Assembly (NCBI RefSeq): GCF_009857445.1
Contig: NZ_WWCN01000004.1
Span: 124,001 to 188,000, forward strand
Direction of reading: 5' to 3'
From: Duganella flavida
GTDB lineage: Bacteria; Pseudomonadota; Gammaproteobacteria; Burkholderiales; Burkholderiaceae_D
Length of the DNA: 64,000 nucleotides
Shown piece after piece: positions 8,242-17,287 of this stretch; the first letter of the stretch is position 1, and each line of letters begins with the position of its first letter. The translations under genes were made by a program, and so were the position numbers. The notes beneath the pieces were generated by a model. The model ran no database searches. It was given only the letters and a program-made list of their open reading frames with translations, and was not told the origin of the DNA.

Positions 8242-9543
8242 TTAGCGGCCAGGCAGTGCTTCCAGCGGCTCCGGGTCCTTGATGGTCGAACCTGGATTCG
8301 CCAGCTCGGCTTTCATCTTGTCGTGATCCAGTTCTTTTTCCCAGTTCGACACCACTACGGCAGCAACGCCGTTGCCGATGAAGTTGGTCAGTGCGCGGCA
8401 CTCGGACATGAAGCGGTCGATGCCGAGGATCAGTGCCATGCCGGCCACTGGAATATCCGGCACCACGTGCAGCGTCGCCGCCAGCGTGATGAAGCCGGCG
8501 CCAGTAATGCCTGATGCGCCTTTCGAGGTCAGCATCGCCACGCCAAGGATGGTCAGTTCCTGCAGCAGGGTCAGTTCGGTGTTGGTCGCTTGCGCCACGA
8601 ACAGGGCGGCCATGGTCATGTAGATGTTGGTGCCGTCCAGGTTGAACGAGTAGCCGGTCGGGACCACCAGACCCACCACCGATTTCGAGCAGCCCAGGCG
8701 TTCCAGTTTATTCATCAGCGACGGCAGGGCCGATTCCGACGAGCTGGTGCCAAGCACGATCAGCAGTTCTTCCTTGATATAGAGGATGAAGCGGCCGATG
8801 GAGAAGCCGGTCAGGCGCGCCACAGTGCCCAGTACTACCACCACGAAGATAATGCAGGTAGCGTAGAAGCAGCCCATCAGGGAAGCCAGCGGCAGCAGCG
8901 ATTTGATGCCGTATTTGCCGATGGTGAAAGCCATCGCGCCAAATGCGCCGATCGGTGCGACTTTCATCACGATGTTGACCACGCCGAAGATGGCGTGCGA
9001 GGCGTCATCGATCAGCTTGACCAGCGGCTTGCCGCGCTCGCCCAGCAGCGAGATCGCGAAACCAAACAGGATGGCGATCAGCAGCACTTGCAGGATGTCG
9101 CCCTTGGCAAACGCATCAACCACCGTATTCGGGATGATGTTCATCAGGAATTCGACGGTGGTCAGCGGGTGTGCTTTGGTGGTGTACTGCTCGATGGACT
9201 TGGCATCCAGCGTGGCGGCGGTGGCGTTGAAGCCGGCGCCCGGTTTGAAGATGTTGGCGACGAACAGGCCGATCACCAGCGCGAAGGTGGAAATCACTTC
9301 AAAGTACAGCAGCGCCTTGCCGCCAACACGGCCGATCTTCTTCACGTCCTGCATACCGGCGATACCCGACACCACGGTACAGAAAATCACCGGTGCGATG
9401 ATCATCTTGATCAGCTTGATGAAGCCGTCGCCGAACGGCTTCATGGCCACGCCGCTGTCCGGATAGAAAGCGCCGAGCAGGATGCCGCAGGCAATGGCAA
9501 AAAGTACCTGCACGTACAGGACTTTATAGAATGGTTTTTTCAC
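8242..9543 (-). CDS. dctA: C4-dicarboxylate/cation symporter DctA
   Basis: This 433-residue inner-membrane carrier takes up succinate, fumarate and malate with protons or sodium. It shows the dicarboxylate/amino-acid:cation symporter features [18 protein letters not shown] (about residues 48-65), the serine-rich loop [30 protein letters not shown] and [19 protein letters not shown]. The start is GTG at 9543, because GAGGAG lies 5 nt upstream and the N-terminus [15 protein letters not shown] fits the family. The longer frame from 9591 adds 16 unrelated residues. It follows bdhA on the same strand, with a conspicuous inverted repeat in between (9596-9645). Confidence 0.96.
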   Translation of the reverse strand: MKKPFYKVLYVQVLFAIACGILLGAFYPDSGVAMKPFGDGFIKLIKMIIAPVIFCTVVSGIAGMQDVKKIGRVGGKALLYFEVISTFALVIGLFVANIFKPGAGFNATAATLDAKSIEQYTTKAHPLTTVEFLMNIIPNTVVDAFAKGDILQVLLIAILFGFAISLLGERGKPLVKLIDDASHAIFGVVNIVMKVAPIGAFGAMAFTIGKYGIKSLLPLASLMGCFYATCIIFVVVVLGTVARLTGFSIGRFILYIKEELLIVLGTSSSESALPSLMNKLERLGCSKSVVGLVVPTGYSFNLDGTNIYMTMAALFVAQATNTELTLLQELTILGVAMLTSKGASGITGAGFITLAATLHVVPDIPVAGMALILGIDRFMSECRALTNFIGNGVAAVVVSNWEKELDHDKMKAELANPGSTIKDPEPLEALPGR

Positions 9544-9595
9544 GTGTTCTCCTCGTATTTTATTTCGTGTGAGGAGTGCATCATCGCGCAATCAT

Positions 9596-9645
9596 GCAGA
9601 TATCACTATTGTGGAAAGCCGCAAATAACGGCCAGTGATATCTGC
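9596..9645 (-). promoter_or_regulatory. 12-bp inverted repeat upstream of dctA
   Basis: GCAGATATCACT (9596-9607) is repeated exactly inverted as AGTGATATCTGC (9634-9645), with 26 nt between. The pair lies 53-102 bp before the dctA GTG. There is no U tract, so it is not a terminator. Spaced half-sites of this kind suit an operator or activator site that loops DNA. The regulator is unknown. Confidence 0.5.
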
Positions 9646-9674
9646 CTTTGGTAAGGGATAGTACTTACTGGCGT

Positions 9675-10469
9675 TTATTGCGCTACCCAGCCGCCGTCCA
9701 TATTCCACGCCACGCCGCGTACCTGCTTGGCCGCGTCCGAGCACAGGAACACCGCCAGCGCGCCCAGTTCTTCCGGCGTGACGAAGTCGCCCGACGGCTG
9801 CTTGTCGGCCAGCAGCGCCTTCTTGGCGGCTTCGTTGCTGATGCCGTCCTTGGCGGCGCGATCATCCACCTGCTTTTGCACCAGCGGCGTCAGCACAAAG
9901 CCGGGGCAGATGGCGTTGACGGTGATGCCAGTGGTGGCGGTCTCCAGCGCGTTGGTCTTGGTCAGGCCAACCAGCCCGTGTTTGGCGGCGACATAAGCCG
10001 ACTTGCCGGCTGACGCCACCAGGCCGTGCGCCGACGCCAGGTTGATGATGCGGCCCCAGTTGTTGGCGCGCATACGTGGCAGCACCAGGCGCGAGGTGTG
10101 GAAGGCCGAGGTCAGGTTGATGGCAATAATGGCATCCCATTTCTCGACCGGGAAATCTTCGACATTGGCGACGTACTGGATGCCGGCGTTATTCACCAGC
10201 ACATCGACACCGCCAAACTTCTCGCCGGCGAACTGGATCATGGCTTCGATCTCGGCTGGCTTGGTCATATCGGCGTTGTGATAGGCCACTTGCACGTCGA
10301 ATTCCTTGGCCAGGTCGATCTGCAGTTGCGCGATTTCCTGGCTGTCGCCAAAGCCGTTCAGCAGCACGTTGGCGCCCTCGGCCGCCAGCGAGCGGGCGAT
10401 GCCCAGGCCGATGCCGGAGGTGGAGCCGGTAACTAACGCGGTCTTAGCGCTCAAAGTCTTGTTTGCCAT
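9675..10469 (-). CDS. bdhA: 3-hydroxybutyrate dehydrogenase
   Basis: This 264-residue NAD-dependent short-chain dehydrogenase interconverts (R)-3-hydroxybutyrate and acetoacetate. TGSTSGIG is at residues 14-21 and NNAG at 93-96. The catalytic residues are Ser146, Tyr159 and Lys163 (SAYVAAK). The bdh-typical segments HNADMTKPAEI, NLASAHGLVAS and TPLVQKQVDDRA are present, and the C-terminus ends GGWVAQ. The start at 10469 has AGAGGA upstream and begins MANKTL. An open extension to 10535 is not conserved in style. Together with scoAB and DctA, it points to use of polyhydroxybutyrate and four-carbon acids. Confidence 0.94.
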   Translation of the reverse strand: MANKTLSAKTALVTGSTSGIGLGIARSLAAEGANVLLNGFGDSQEIAQLQIDLAKEFDVQVAYHNADMTKPAEIEAMIQFAGEKFGGVDVLVNNAGIQYVANVEDFPVEKWDAIIAINLTSAFHTSRLVLPRMRANNWGRIINLASAHGLVASAGKSAYVAAKHGLVGLTKTNALETATTGITVNAICPGFVLTPLVQKQVDDRAAKDGISNEAAKKALLADKQPSGDFVTPEELGALAVFLCSDAAKQVRGVAWNMDGGWVAQ

Positions 10470-10592
10470 ATTCTGTCCTCTGGAGAGTTGATGATTAAGA
10501 GTGCGCTGCGCTACACTTCGGTAAGATTTTGTCACAACGCGGTAAAATGGTCATTCTGAACATCATTACATAAAAACCATTGAGGAAGCCGC

Positions 10593-11471
10593 ATGCTAAA
10601 AGCAAAAATAAAGTCTGTTCAATGCCTGTCGCTGGCTGGCCTGCATCGCATGTCCTATAAAGAATGGGGCGATGAGAGCAATCCCAATGTACTGGTCTGC
10701 GTTCACGGCGTTACCCGTGTGGCGGACGACTTTGACAACATGGCGCGCGCCTTGGCCAACGACTATCGCGTGATCGCTCCCGATATCGTCGGCCGCGGCC
10801 GCTCCGACTGGCTGAAGAACCCGCAGCTGTACCGCATTCCGCAGTATGTCAGCGATATCGTAACTCTGCTGGCGCGTGTGCTGCCAGACGCCGAAAGTCA
10901 GAAGGTCGACTGGTTCGGCACCTCGATGGGCGGGCTGATCGGCATGGGTCTGGCCTCGCTGCCGGGCAATCCGATTCGCAAGCTGGTGCTCAACGATATC
11001 GGTCCGGTGCTGGCGCCGATGGCGATGCAACGCATCGGCGACTACATCGGCCAGGACTTGCGCTTTGAAACTTTTGAAGCCGGCGCCAAGTTCATCCGCG
11101 ACGTCTCGCTGTCGTTTGGCGAGCACACGGAGGCGGAATGGCACAAGCTGGCCGCCGATGTGCTGCGCCAGGACAAGGACGGCAAATGGGTGCGCCACTA
11201 CGATATGGGTCTGGCCTTGCCGTTCCGTTCGGCCACGCCGGAATCGGCCGACGCCGACCAGGCCATGCTGTGGGCCGCTTACGACGCCATCACTTGTCCA
11301 ACGCTGCTGGTGCGCGGCGCTGACTCCGACCTGCTGTCGCCGGAAACGGCCAAGCTGATGACGGAGCGCGGCCCCAAAGCCACGCTGGTGGAAATCCCGA
11401 ACGTCGGCCATGCGCCGACCTTTATTCACGACGATCAAATCGCAATAGCAAAGCAATTCCTGTTAGGTTAA
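10593..11471 (+). CDS. Alpha/beta hydrolase
   Basis: The protein has 292 residues with the alpha/beta-hydrolase fold. The oxyanion segment is VCVHGVTR near residue 37. The nucleophile elbow is GTSMGG (Ser about 111). An acidic residue is likely in GADSDLLSPE, and the catalytic His is in NVGHAPTF near the C-terminus. It is cytoplasmic, with no signal peptide. The stop is 7 bp before the RidA gene and relA follows, so the three probably form one transcript. Substrate is unknown. Possibilities include short esters or hydroxyalkanoate oligomers given the neighbourhood, which is inference. Confidence 0.87.
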   Translation: MLKAKIKSVQCLSLAGLHRMSYKEWGDESNPNVLVCVHGVTRVADDFDNMARALANDYRVIAPDIVGRGRSDWLKNPQLYRIPQYVSDIVTLLARVLPDAESQKVDWFGTSMGGLIGMGLASLPGNPIRKLVLNDIGPVLAPMAMQRIGDYIGQDLRFETFEAGAKFIRDVSLSFGEHTEAEWHKLAADVLRQDKDGKWVRHYDMGLALPFRSATPESADADQAMLWAAYDAITCPTLLVRGADSDLLSPETAKLMTERGPKATLVEIPNVGHAPTFIHDDQIAIAKQFLLG

Positions 11472-11478
11472 GAAGAGT

Positions 11479-11829
11479 ATGGAAATCAAACGACTGCACG
11501 TGGGCAAACGCCTGTCCGAAGTGGCGATCCACAACAACACCGTGTATCTGGCCGGCCAGATCCCGGACGACCTGTCGCTCGACATTAACGGCCAGACGCG
11601 CGAAGTGCTGGCCCACATCGACCGCCTGCTGGGTGAGTCCGGCAGCGACAAGACCTGCATCCTGAGCTGCCAGATCTACATCAAGGACATGGCCGACTTC
11701 CCGGGCATGAACGAGGAGTGGGACGCGTGGGTGGCGCAAGGCCACACGCCGCCGCGCGCCACGGTGGAAGCTAAACTGTACGACCCGCGCGTACTGGTTG
11801 AAATCGTCGTTATCGCCGCGCAGCGCTAG
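11479..11829 (+). CDS. RidA family protein
   Basis: This 116-residue protein belongs to the YjgF/YER057c/UK114 (Rid) family, trimeric proteins that hydrolyse reactive enamine/imine intermediates. It has VYLAGQIPDD near residue 22 and TREVLAHIDRLL. The active-site arginine is in PPRATVEAKL (Arg93), and the C-terminal strand is LVEIVVIAAQ. A ribosome-binding site (AAGAAG) sits just after the hydrolase stop. It is coupled in arrangement with the downstream relA. The subfamily is not certain. Confidence 0.88.
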   Translation: MEIKRLHVGKRLSEVAIHNNTVYLAGQIPDDLSLDINGQTREVLAHIDRLLGESGSDKTCILSCQIYIKDMADFPGMNEEWDAWVAQGHTPPRATVEAKLYDPRVLVEIVVIAAQR

Positions 11830-11836
11830 GAGTCCC

Positions 11837-14086
11837 ATGGTTTCCACCACCGCGCTCAACAGCGCAACGTCGGAGCAGCTGGTGCAGGGCCTGTCGCCTG
11901 ATGACAGCGCCCGCATGCTGGCAGCGCTGGACTTTGCCGGCAGCGCCTACGCGGACAAGCTGGGCGCCAGCGGCCAACCGGCGATCGACTGCGCTATTGG
12001 CGTGGCTGGCACGCTGGCCTCGCTGAACACCGACGTCGAGACCCGCATCGCCGGCTTGATGTTCGAGTTAACCTTGCTGGATCCCGAGCAGGCGCCGATT
12101 ATCGAACCGCGCTTTGGCCAGGGTGTCAACGACCTGGTGGCTGGTGTACGCCAGCTGATCCGCTTACGTGAACTGACCCAGACGCAAAATGCACCGGTTG
12201 CAGGGCGCGGCCGCAATGCCGCGCAACTGGCGGTGGCGCAGGTGGAAACCCTGCGCAAGATGCTGCTGGCGATGGCCTCCGATATGCGTGTGGTGCTGGT
12301 GCGTCTGGCGTCGTGCGTGACCACCTTGCGCCACTTCGCCGACATCAAGCTGTTCAACGACATGACTGCCGCTTACGGCCGCGAGACGCTGGACCTGTAT
12401 GCGCCGCTGGCCAACCGCCTCGGTATCTGGCAGCTGAAGTGGGAGCTGGAGGATTTGTCGTTCCGCTTCATCGAACCGGAAACGTACAAGCGCATTGCCA
12501 AGATGCTGGAAGAGAAGCGCGTGATGCGCGAAGGTTTCGTCACCAGCGCGATCGCGCGGCTGCAATCGGAGATGGCGTCGGCAGGGATTCAGGCCGAGGT
12601 GTTTGGCCGTCCAAAACACATCTACTCCATCTGGGGCAAGATGAAAGGCAAGGAGCTGGACTTCACCGATCTGTACGATGTACGCGCGTTCCGCGTGATC
12701 GTGGCGGACGTGAAGACCTGCTACACCGTGCTGGGCGTGGTGCACAACATCTGGACCCCGATTCCAAAAGAATTCGACGACTACATCTCGCGTCCGAAGC
12801 CGAATGGCTACCAGTCGCTGCACACGGTGGTGACGGCGGAAGATGGCCGTCCGCTGGAGGTGCAGATCCGCACCCAGGAAATGCATAGCTTTGCCGAGTA
12901 CGGCGTGGCGGCGCACTGGCGCTACAAGGAAACTGGCGGCTCCACTTTCACCGCGCAGCAGTACGACGAGAAGATCGCCTGGCTGCGTCAGCTGCTGGCG
13001 TGGAAAACCGACGTGGCGGATGCCGTGGTCGGACAGGAAGAACAGCAGCGCGAGTGGGTGGAGAAACTCAAGGCCGCCGCGCTGGACGACCGCATCTTTG
13101 TGCTGACGCCGCAAGCGCGCGTGATCGAATTGCCGGTCGGCGCAACGCCGGTGGACTTTGCCTATCATCTGCACAGTGACGTCGGCCACCGCTGCCGTGG
13201 TGCGCGCGTGGATGGCGTAATGGTGCCGCTGAATACGGCGCTGAAAAATGGCCAGACCTGCGAGATCATCACCGCCAAAGGCGCGCCGGGTACGGCTGGT
13301 CCGTCGCGCGATTGGCTCAGTGATGAGTACACGGTTGCGACCCGCACACGCTCCAAGATTCGTGCGTGGTTCCATGCCATCGACATGCAGGAAACCCTGT
13401 CGCACGGCCGCGCGCTGGTAGAGAAGACCTTGCAGCGCGAGGGCAAGACCGCCGTCAACCTGGAAGCGCTGGCCAACAAGCTGGGCTTCGCCAAGGTCGA
13501 CGATTTGTTCCTGTCAGTCGGCAAGGATGAGTTCAGCCTGCGCGCCATTGAGAACGCACTGCATGACAGCGGCGAGCCGACCGGTCCTGCGGATGAAGTT
13601 CTCCTCAACAAGAGCCGCGCATCCAGCGTGGAGCAGGGTGCCAAGTCGGGTGTGCTGGTGGTTGGCACGGATGGCCTGATGACGCAGCTGGCCAAGTGCT
13701 GCAAGCCGGCGCCGCCGGATGGCATCGTTGGTTTTGTCACGCGCGGCAAAGGCGTGTCGATCCACCGCGCGACGTGCAAAAACTTCGCTGAAATGCGCGC
13801 CAAAGCGCCGGAGCGGGTGATTGTCACGGAGTGGGGACGTGCAGGTTCGGATACGGTCTACCCGGTCGATATCTTTATTCTGGCAAACGACCGTCAGGGT
13901 CTGCTGCGCGATATCTCCGAGATTTTCTCGCGCGAGAAAATCAACGTTATCGGCGTCAACACCCAGTCGGCAAAAGGCTTCGCGCGGATGACCTTCACCG
14001 CTGAAATCGGCGCCACAGCGCAGCTGCACAAGGCGCTGAGTGCGATCTCCGAAGTCGGCGGCGTGCAGGAAGCCCGCCGCGCTTGA
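11837..14086 (+). CDS. relA: GTP pyrophosphokinase RelA
   Basis: This 749-residue stringent-response enzyme makes (p)ppGpp from ATP and GTP/GDP on stalled ribosomes. The N-terminal HD hydrolase domain is degenerate: FELTLLDPE stands where an active enzyme has its HD pair. The synthetase domain shows RPKHIYSIWGKMKGKELD, LYDVRAFRVIV and EFDDYISRPKPNGYQSLHT (about residues 311-330). The EFDD motif is the RelA-type EXDD signature, not the RXKD of SpoT/Rel. TGS (DDRIFVLTPQARVIELPVGA, about 417-435) and a C-terminal ACT domain (ANDRQGLLRDISEIFSRE) follow. The start at 11837 has TAGGAG 5 nt upstream. The enzyme is probably synthetase-only, with SpoT encoded elsewhere. Confidence 0.96.
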   Translation: MVSTTALNSATSEQLVQGLSPDDSARMLAALDFAGSAYADKLGASGQPAIDCAIGVAGTLASLNTDVETRIAGLMFELTLLDPEQAPIIEPRFGQGVNDLVAGVRQLIRLRELTQTQNAPVAGRGRNAAQLAVAQVETLRKMLLAMASDMRVVLVRLASCVTTLRHFADIKLFNDMTAAYGRETLDLYAPLANRLGIWQLKWELEDLSFRFIEPETYKRIAKMLEEKRVMREGFVTSAIARLQSEMASAGIQAEVFGRPKHIYSIWGKMKGKELDFTDLYDVRAFRVIVADVKTCYTVLGVVHNIWTPIPKEFDDYISRPKPNGYQSLHTVVTAEDGRPLEVQIRTQEMHSFAEYGVAAHWRYKETGGSTFTAQQYDEKIAWLRQLLAWKTDVADAVVGQEEQQREWVEKLKAAALDDRIFVLTPQARVIELPVGATPVDFAYHLHSDVGHRCRGARVDGVMVPLNTALKNGQTCEIITAKGAPGTAGPSRDWLSDEYTVATRTRSKIRAWFHAIDMQETLSHGRALVEKTLQREGKTAVNLEALANKLGFAKVDDLFLSVGKDEFSLRAIENALHDSGEPTGPADEVLLNKSRASSVEQGAKSGVLVVGTDGLMTQLAKCCKPAPPDGIVGFVTRGKGVSIHRATCKNFAEMRAKAPERVIVTEWGRAGSDTVYPVDIFILANDRQGLLRDISEIFSREKINVIGVNTQSAKGFARMTFTAEIGATAQLHKALSAISEVGGVQEARRA

Positions 14087-14089
14087 AAC

Positions 14090-14149
14090 CCGGGGTCAGT
14101 TCTGCCATTGGTACATGGGCTCGTGTGCGATTGGCAGAACTGACCCCGG
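14090..14149. repeat. GGGGTCAG-core inverted repeat, 18-bp arms
   Basis: CCGGGGTCAGTTCTGCCA (14090-14107) and its exact complement (14132-14149) flank 24 nt between the convergent relA and acetyltransferase genes. It shares the GGGGTCAG core with the palindrome at 6970-6999. No U tract follows on either strand. It probably belongs to a family of dispersed palindromes and could also act as a bidirectional transcript end. Confidence 0.6.
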
Positions 14150-14160
14150 AGTTTCGGAGT

Positions 14161-14805
14161 TTATGCCGCCATCGTCTGCGCAATGCGCGCGGCGATGGCT
14201 TCTGCCAGCAAGTGGATGTGATAGCCGTCCACGAAGCCATGGTGCGCTTGCACCGACATCGTCATCGCCAGCTTGCTATCGTCGCGCTGGTCGCTGAAAC
14301 GGCCCCATGCCAAGGATGGAATGTCGTAGTCCTTGTGCTTGTAGATCGGGTGCTCGATCGAGGCCAGCTTCAGCCACGGCATGCAGGTGATGTGGATGTT
14401 GCGGCGCTGGTCATACTCGCTCAAAGCTTCCGAGGTATTGATGATCCCGGTGCTTGCCTCCGCCACTCTCTTGGCCTCGACACTGCGCGCCACAAACTCC
14501 TTCAAGTCGGCCGTCATCTCAAAGCGTGCAAAGTTCAGGTTCTGGTCCTGGTTGATGACGGTGTACGAAGCCCAGAAATCCTGGATCTTGATCACCTCGC
14601 CCTGGTGGACGCGGTACATGAAGTTGTCGATGCCTTCCAGCGCGTGCAGTACGTGGTACAGGAAGAAGTGGAATGGCGCCAGCCCGTGCTGTTTGCAGTA
14701 AGGCCGGAACTCCGGCACCTCCAACTCAAAGCTCAGGTTGACGAGTGGTTTTTCGAACGATGCAAAAGCATTGTATCGGTCGCGGCGTTTTTCAAAATTA
14801 TGCAT
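14161..14805 (-). CDS. Chloramphenicol acetyltransferase-like enzyme
   Basis: This 214-residue acetyl-CoA-dependent O-acetyltransferase has the CAT fold. It has the family length, the N-terminal RYNAFASFEKP, FHFFLYHVLHAL and FMYRVHQGEV, and the catalytic HHGFVDGYH near the C-terminus. The active His is at about 189, with Asp193 in the HxxxDG motif. Canonical CAT has HHAVCDG, so the active-site pattern is kept. Actual chloramphenicol resistance is not implied: chromosomal homologues often act on other substrates. It lies 15 bp behind the exported-protein gene and is probably the last gene of a three-gene operon. Confidence 0.88.
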   Translation of the reverse strand: MHNFEKRRDRYNAFASFEKPLVNLSFELEVPEFRPYCKQHGLAPFHFFLYHVLHALEGIDNFMYRVHQGEVIKIQDFWASYTVINQDQNLNFARFEMTADLKEFVARSVEAKRVAEASTGIINTSEALSEYDQRRNIHITCMPWLKLASIEHPIYKHKDYDIPSLAWGRFSDQRDDSKLAMTMSVQAHHGFVDGYHIHLLAEAIAARIAQTMAA

Positions 14806-14820
14806 GGTGATACTGTGGTG

Positions 14821-16302
14821 TTAAGGTTGTGTGCTGTCCAGCGTGAGTGGCTTGATGGTCCGCTGTAAAGCTTGCACGCGCGGATCGTTTGGCGCAATCA
14901 TGCTGAGCGCGATAATCGCGTCGTCTGATATCGCAGGTGAGGATTCTGCTGCCGCCAGCAGCTCGGGAATGTAGCGGTTAGCTTTGTCGCCGGCATGACC
15001 AATCAGTTCTCCCAGCGACATCATGGGCGCGGGATGTTCCGGACTTGGGGCAATGCGCGGCATTGTATGGCTGGACATCAGCAGTTTGACTAGTGCGGGT
15101 AGCGTTGGCTCCAGCATGGCCTGAATCTGTTGGGCCTCGTTCTTTTCCCGCCAACCGTTCATGGAAATATATCCGACCGATTGCGTGAGTTCGATCAGGG
15201 CCGTGTCGACTTTGGCGACGTCTGTAGAGGCCAGGTCACTGCCGATGATTTGGCCCAGTCCTTGCCCTAGCTGCTCGGCTGGCTCCGGCATATGTGTGAG
15301 TACAGTCGTCATTGCCGCCAGTACGCAAGCGCGTGGTGTGGCGGCGCTGTTGCGGGCAAAATCGAGCATCTCGGCTGCAGTTGGCGAGTCGTCCGGCAGG
15401 CCGGAGTTGCGGCCGGCATATTCTGCGCCGCTGATGTGGCAGGCGGCGTTGCTGATGCGCTGCCGGTCGTGCGTGGCCAGCGCTTCCTTCAGGATGCCGA
15501 AGGCGGTGCAGGATTGACCTTGTGCAGCGCCCAGATCGGTATTCAGAATATTGGTCGGGCGAGCGTGATCTTCCACCTCCAGCAGTCCAGCCCAGCCTTG
15601 AATGCTGACGCGTCCTTTAGGCGTCTCACAACGGTTGTAGACGATTTCTCGTGTGCCGCCCAGTGCAGTGGCGCCAAACGCGCGATCGCCGCAGAGCGCG
15701 CCGAAGTAGTGCGGGACTGGATCGCCGTTGAAATCGCTGCGGTAGTAGATCGCGGATTTGTATTGCTGGTAGGCGGCGGGTAACTCGTAATGGAAGTTTT
15801 GAACCACTGCCGGCTGTTGGCTGGAGCACATGCCAGAGTTGGTTTCCAGTTGCAGCAGTTCCCTTGCCGGCGCGCCATCCAGTACCAGTTGGTGGTTGGC
15901 GCCATCGAGCTTGATTGGTTCGGCATCGATGAAGAAATCAGTTTGCGCAGGATAACGCCACTGCTCCTTGCTGTTCATATAGCGGATCGTATAGTGCGCC
16001 CCCGGTTTGAAGCCACCGACAGGTTCCACACGGGCCAAGTAGCGCTGTGGTTTGCCTTTAACGCCAAGGTCGGGCCAGCTAAGTTGTGCTTTCAGCGGTC
16101 CCGGCTGGGCATCTGACACGATGAGGAAGGCGGAGGGCTGCAGCTTTTCGTTTTGGGTCAGGAACAGGGTGCCGCGTGCATTGGCGGGCAGACGTTTGAG
16201 ATCGGCGTGGACAAATCCGGTTTCAGGCAGTGACATGCAGGAGCAGGCCCAAGCTGGGCTGAGCGCGAATGCCGCGCTGAGCGCAATAAGAAAGCGGATC
16301 AT
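14821..16302 (-). CDS. Exported protein of unknown function
   Basis: I do not recognise a family for this 493-residue protein. A signal peptide is clear (MIRFLIALSAAFALSPAWA, then CSCMS), with cleavage before Cys20 likely. The cysteine directly at the cleavage point leaves open a lipoprotein, but the lipobox is poor. Residues 40-140 look beta-rich, 150-260 contain several Cys (MCSSQQ, ALCGDRAF, NRCETPKG, QSCTAFG), and 280-490 are helical. The ATG overlaps the stop of the upstream cation transporter (ATGA), so the two are translationally coupled. Confidence 0.75.
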   Translation of the reverse strand: MIRFLIALSAAFALSPAWACSCMSLPETGFVHADLKRLPANARGTLFLTQNEKLQPSAFLIVSDAQPGPLKAQLSWPDLGVKGKPQRYLARVEPVGGFKPGAHYTIRYMNSKEQWRYPAQTDFFIDAEPIKLDGANHQLVLDGAPARELLQLETNSGMCSSQQPAVVQNFHYELPAAYQQYKSAIYYRSDFNGDPVPHYFGALCGDRAFGATALGGTREIVYNRCETPKGRVSIQGWAGLLEVEDHARPTNILNTDLGAAQGQSCTAFGILKEALATHDRQRISNAACHISGAEYAGRNSGLPDDSPTAAEMLDFARNSAATPRACVLAAMTTVLTHMPEPAEQLGQGLGQIIGSDLASTDVAKVDTALIELTQSVGYISMNGWREKNEAQQIQAMLEPTLPALVKLLMSSHTMPRIAPSPEHPAPMMSLGELIGHAGDKANRYIPELLAAAESSPAISDDAIIALSMIAPNDPRVQALQRTIKPLTLDSTQP

Positions 16303-17222
16303 GCGTCCCCCGGCGGGGCGACTTCTGCTTGCAGGGTGATGTGGTCAATGCCGTGCTTTTCCAGCAGCATGGCTTTGATATTGTGCAGGATTTCCGGCCA
16401 GCGTTCCAGGTTGACGATTTCGACGTGGCCGATCAAGGCCGGCTGGCCCGGTGACATATCCCACACGTGCAGGTCGTGCACGGAGCAGATGCCATCCAGT
16501 TGCTCAAGGTCGGCGCCGACTTTTAAGTAGTCGATCTGTTCGGGCACACCGCCCATCAGGAAATGGTAGGACTCGCGCAGCACGCTCACGGTGGACTTCA
16601 AAATCAGCAGCGCCACGAACAACGACAGCAGCGGGTCGATCTGCATCCAGCCGGTGTAGTAGATGACTGCGCCGGAAACCAACGCCGCCACCGAGCCCAG
16701 TAAATCGCCCAGTACATTTACCAGCGCGGCCCGGGTGTTCATATTGCTGTCGCCGCGCGAGAGCATCCATGCCAGTACGAGATTAATCACGAGGCCCAGC
16801 CCGGCCACCACGAAGACGGTTGCGCCATGCACTTGCTCTGGCTGCGAAAAGCGGCTGATGGCTTCGTAGCCGATCCAGCTGACCAATACCAGCAGCACCA
16901 GGCTATTCACAAACGCTGCCAGCGCTTCTGCGCGGCCGAAGCCGAACGAGTGGCGCGCGGAAGGAGGGCGCTTGGCGATCAGTTGCGCCAGCAAGGCCAG
17001 GCCCAGTGCCGCTGCATCAGTCACCATATGGCCCGCATCGGAAATCAGCGCCAGCGAATTGGACATGAAGCCAGTCACCACTTCCACTACTGCAAAGCCC
17101 AGTGTCAGCACCAGCGACCAGGCCAGCACGGACTGGCTGCGCTGCACGGTGTAGTGTTTGTAGTGGGCGTCACCATCACGATGTTCGTGCAGGTGGGCGG
17201 AAGGCGAGGTGTGGGCTTGCAT
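16299..17222 (-). CDS. Cation diffusion facilitator family transporter
   Basis: This 307-residue CDF transporter exports divalent metals such as Zn, Co or Cd by proton antiport. Six membrane segments are predicted. The metal-binding HxxxD is in SDAGHMVTDAAALG, and a second acidic/polar site is in helix V (ALVNVLGDLLGSV). The cytoplasmic C-terminal domain has SVHDLHVWDMSPGQ and ends with DHITLQAE. A His-rich N-terminus (HLHEHRDGDAHYKH) is typical of the ZitB/CzcD type. The start at 17222 gives a standard N-terminus. An open frame reaches back to 17291 without a better ribosome-binding site. It heads an operon with the exported protein and the acetyltransferase. Confidence 0.9.
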   Translation of the reverse strand: MQAHTSPSAHLHEHRDGDAHYKHYTVQRSQSVLAWSLVLTLGFAVVEVVTGFMSNSLALISDAGHMVTDAAALGLALLAQLIAKRPPSARHSFGFGRAEALAAFVNSLVLLVLVSWIGYEAISRFSQPEQVHGATVFVVAGLGLVINLVLAWMLSRGDSNMNTRAALVNVLGDLLGSVAALVSGAVIYYTGWMQIDPLLSLFVALLILKSTVSVLRESYHFLMGGVPEQIDYLKVGADLEQLDGICSVHDLHVWDMSPGQPALIGHVEIVNLERWPEILHNIKAMLLEKHGIDHITLQAEVAPPGDA

Positions 17223-17287
17223 AGGTGGCTTATTGAATGGGATAGGCAACAGTTTAATGCAAGCCAGAAACGCCTGCTTTGTACTTC

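Noticed and set aside
9600..9640. Sigma-54 promoter before dctA (CTGGCC...TTGCGG on the minus strand)
   Set aside because: The distance between the GG and GC elements is one base short, and spacing is critical for sigma-54.
11837..14086. Bifunctional Rel/SpoT assignment
   Set aside because: The hydrolase HD residues are missing and the synthetase motif is EFDD, the RelA type.
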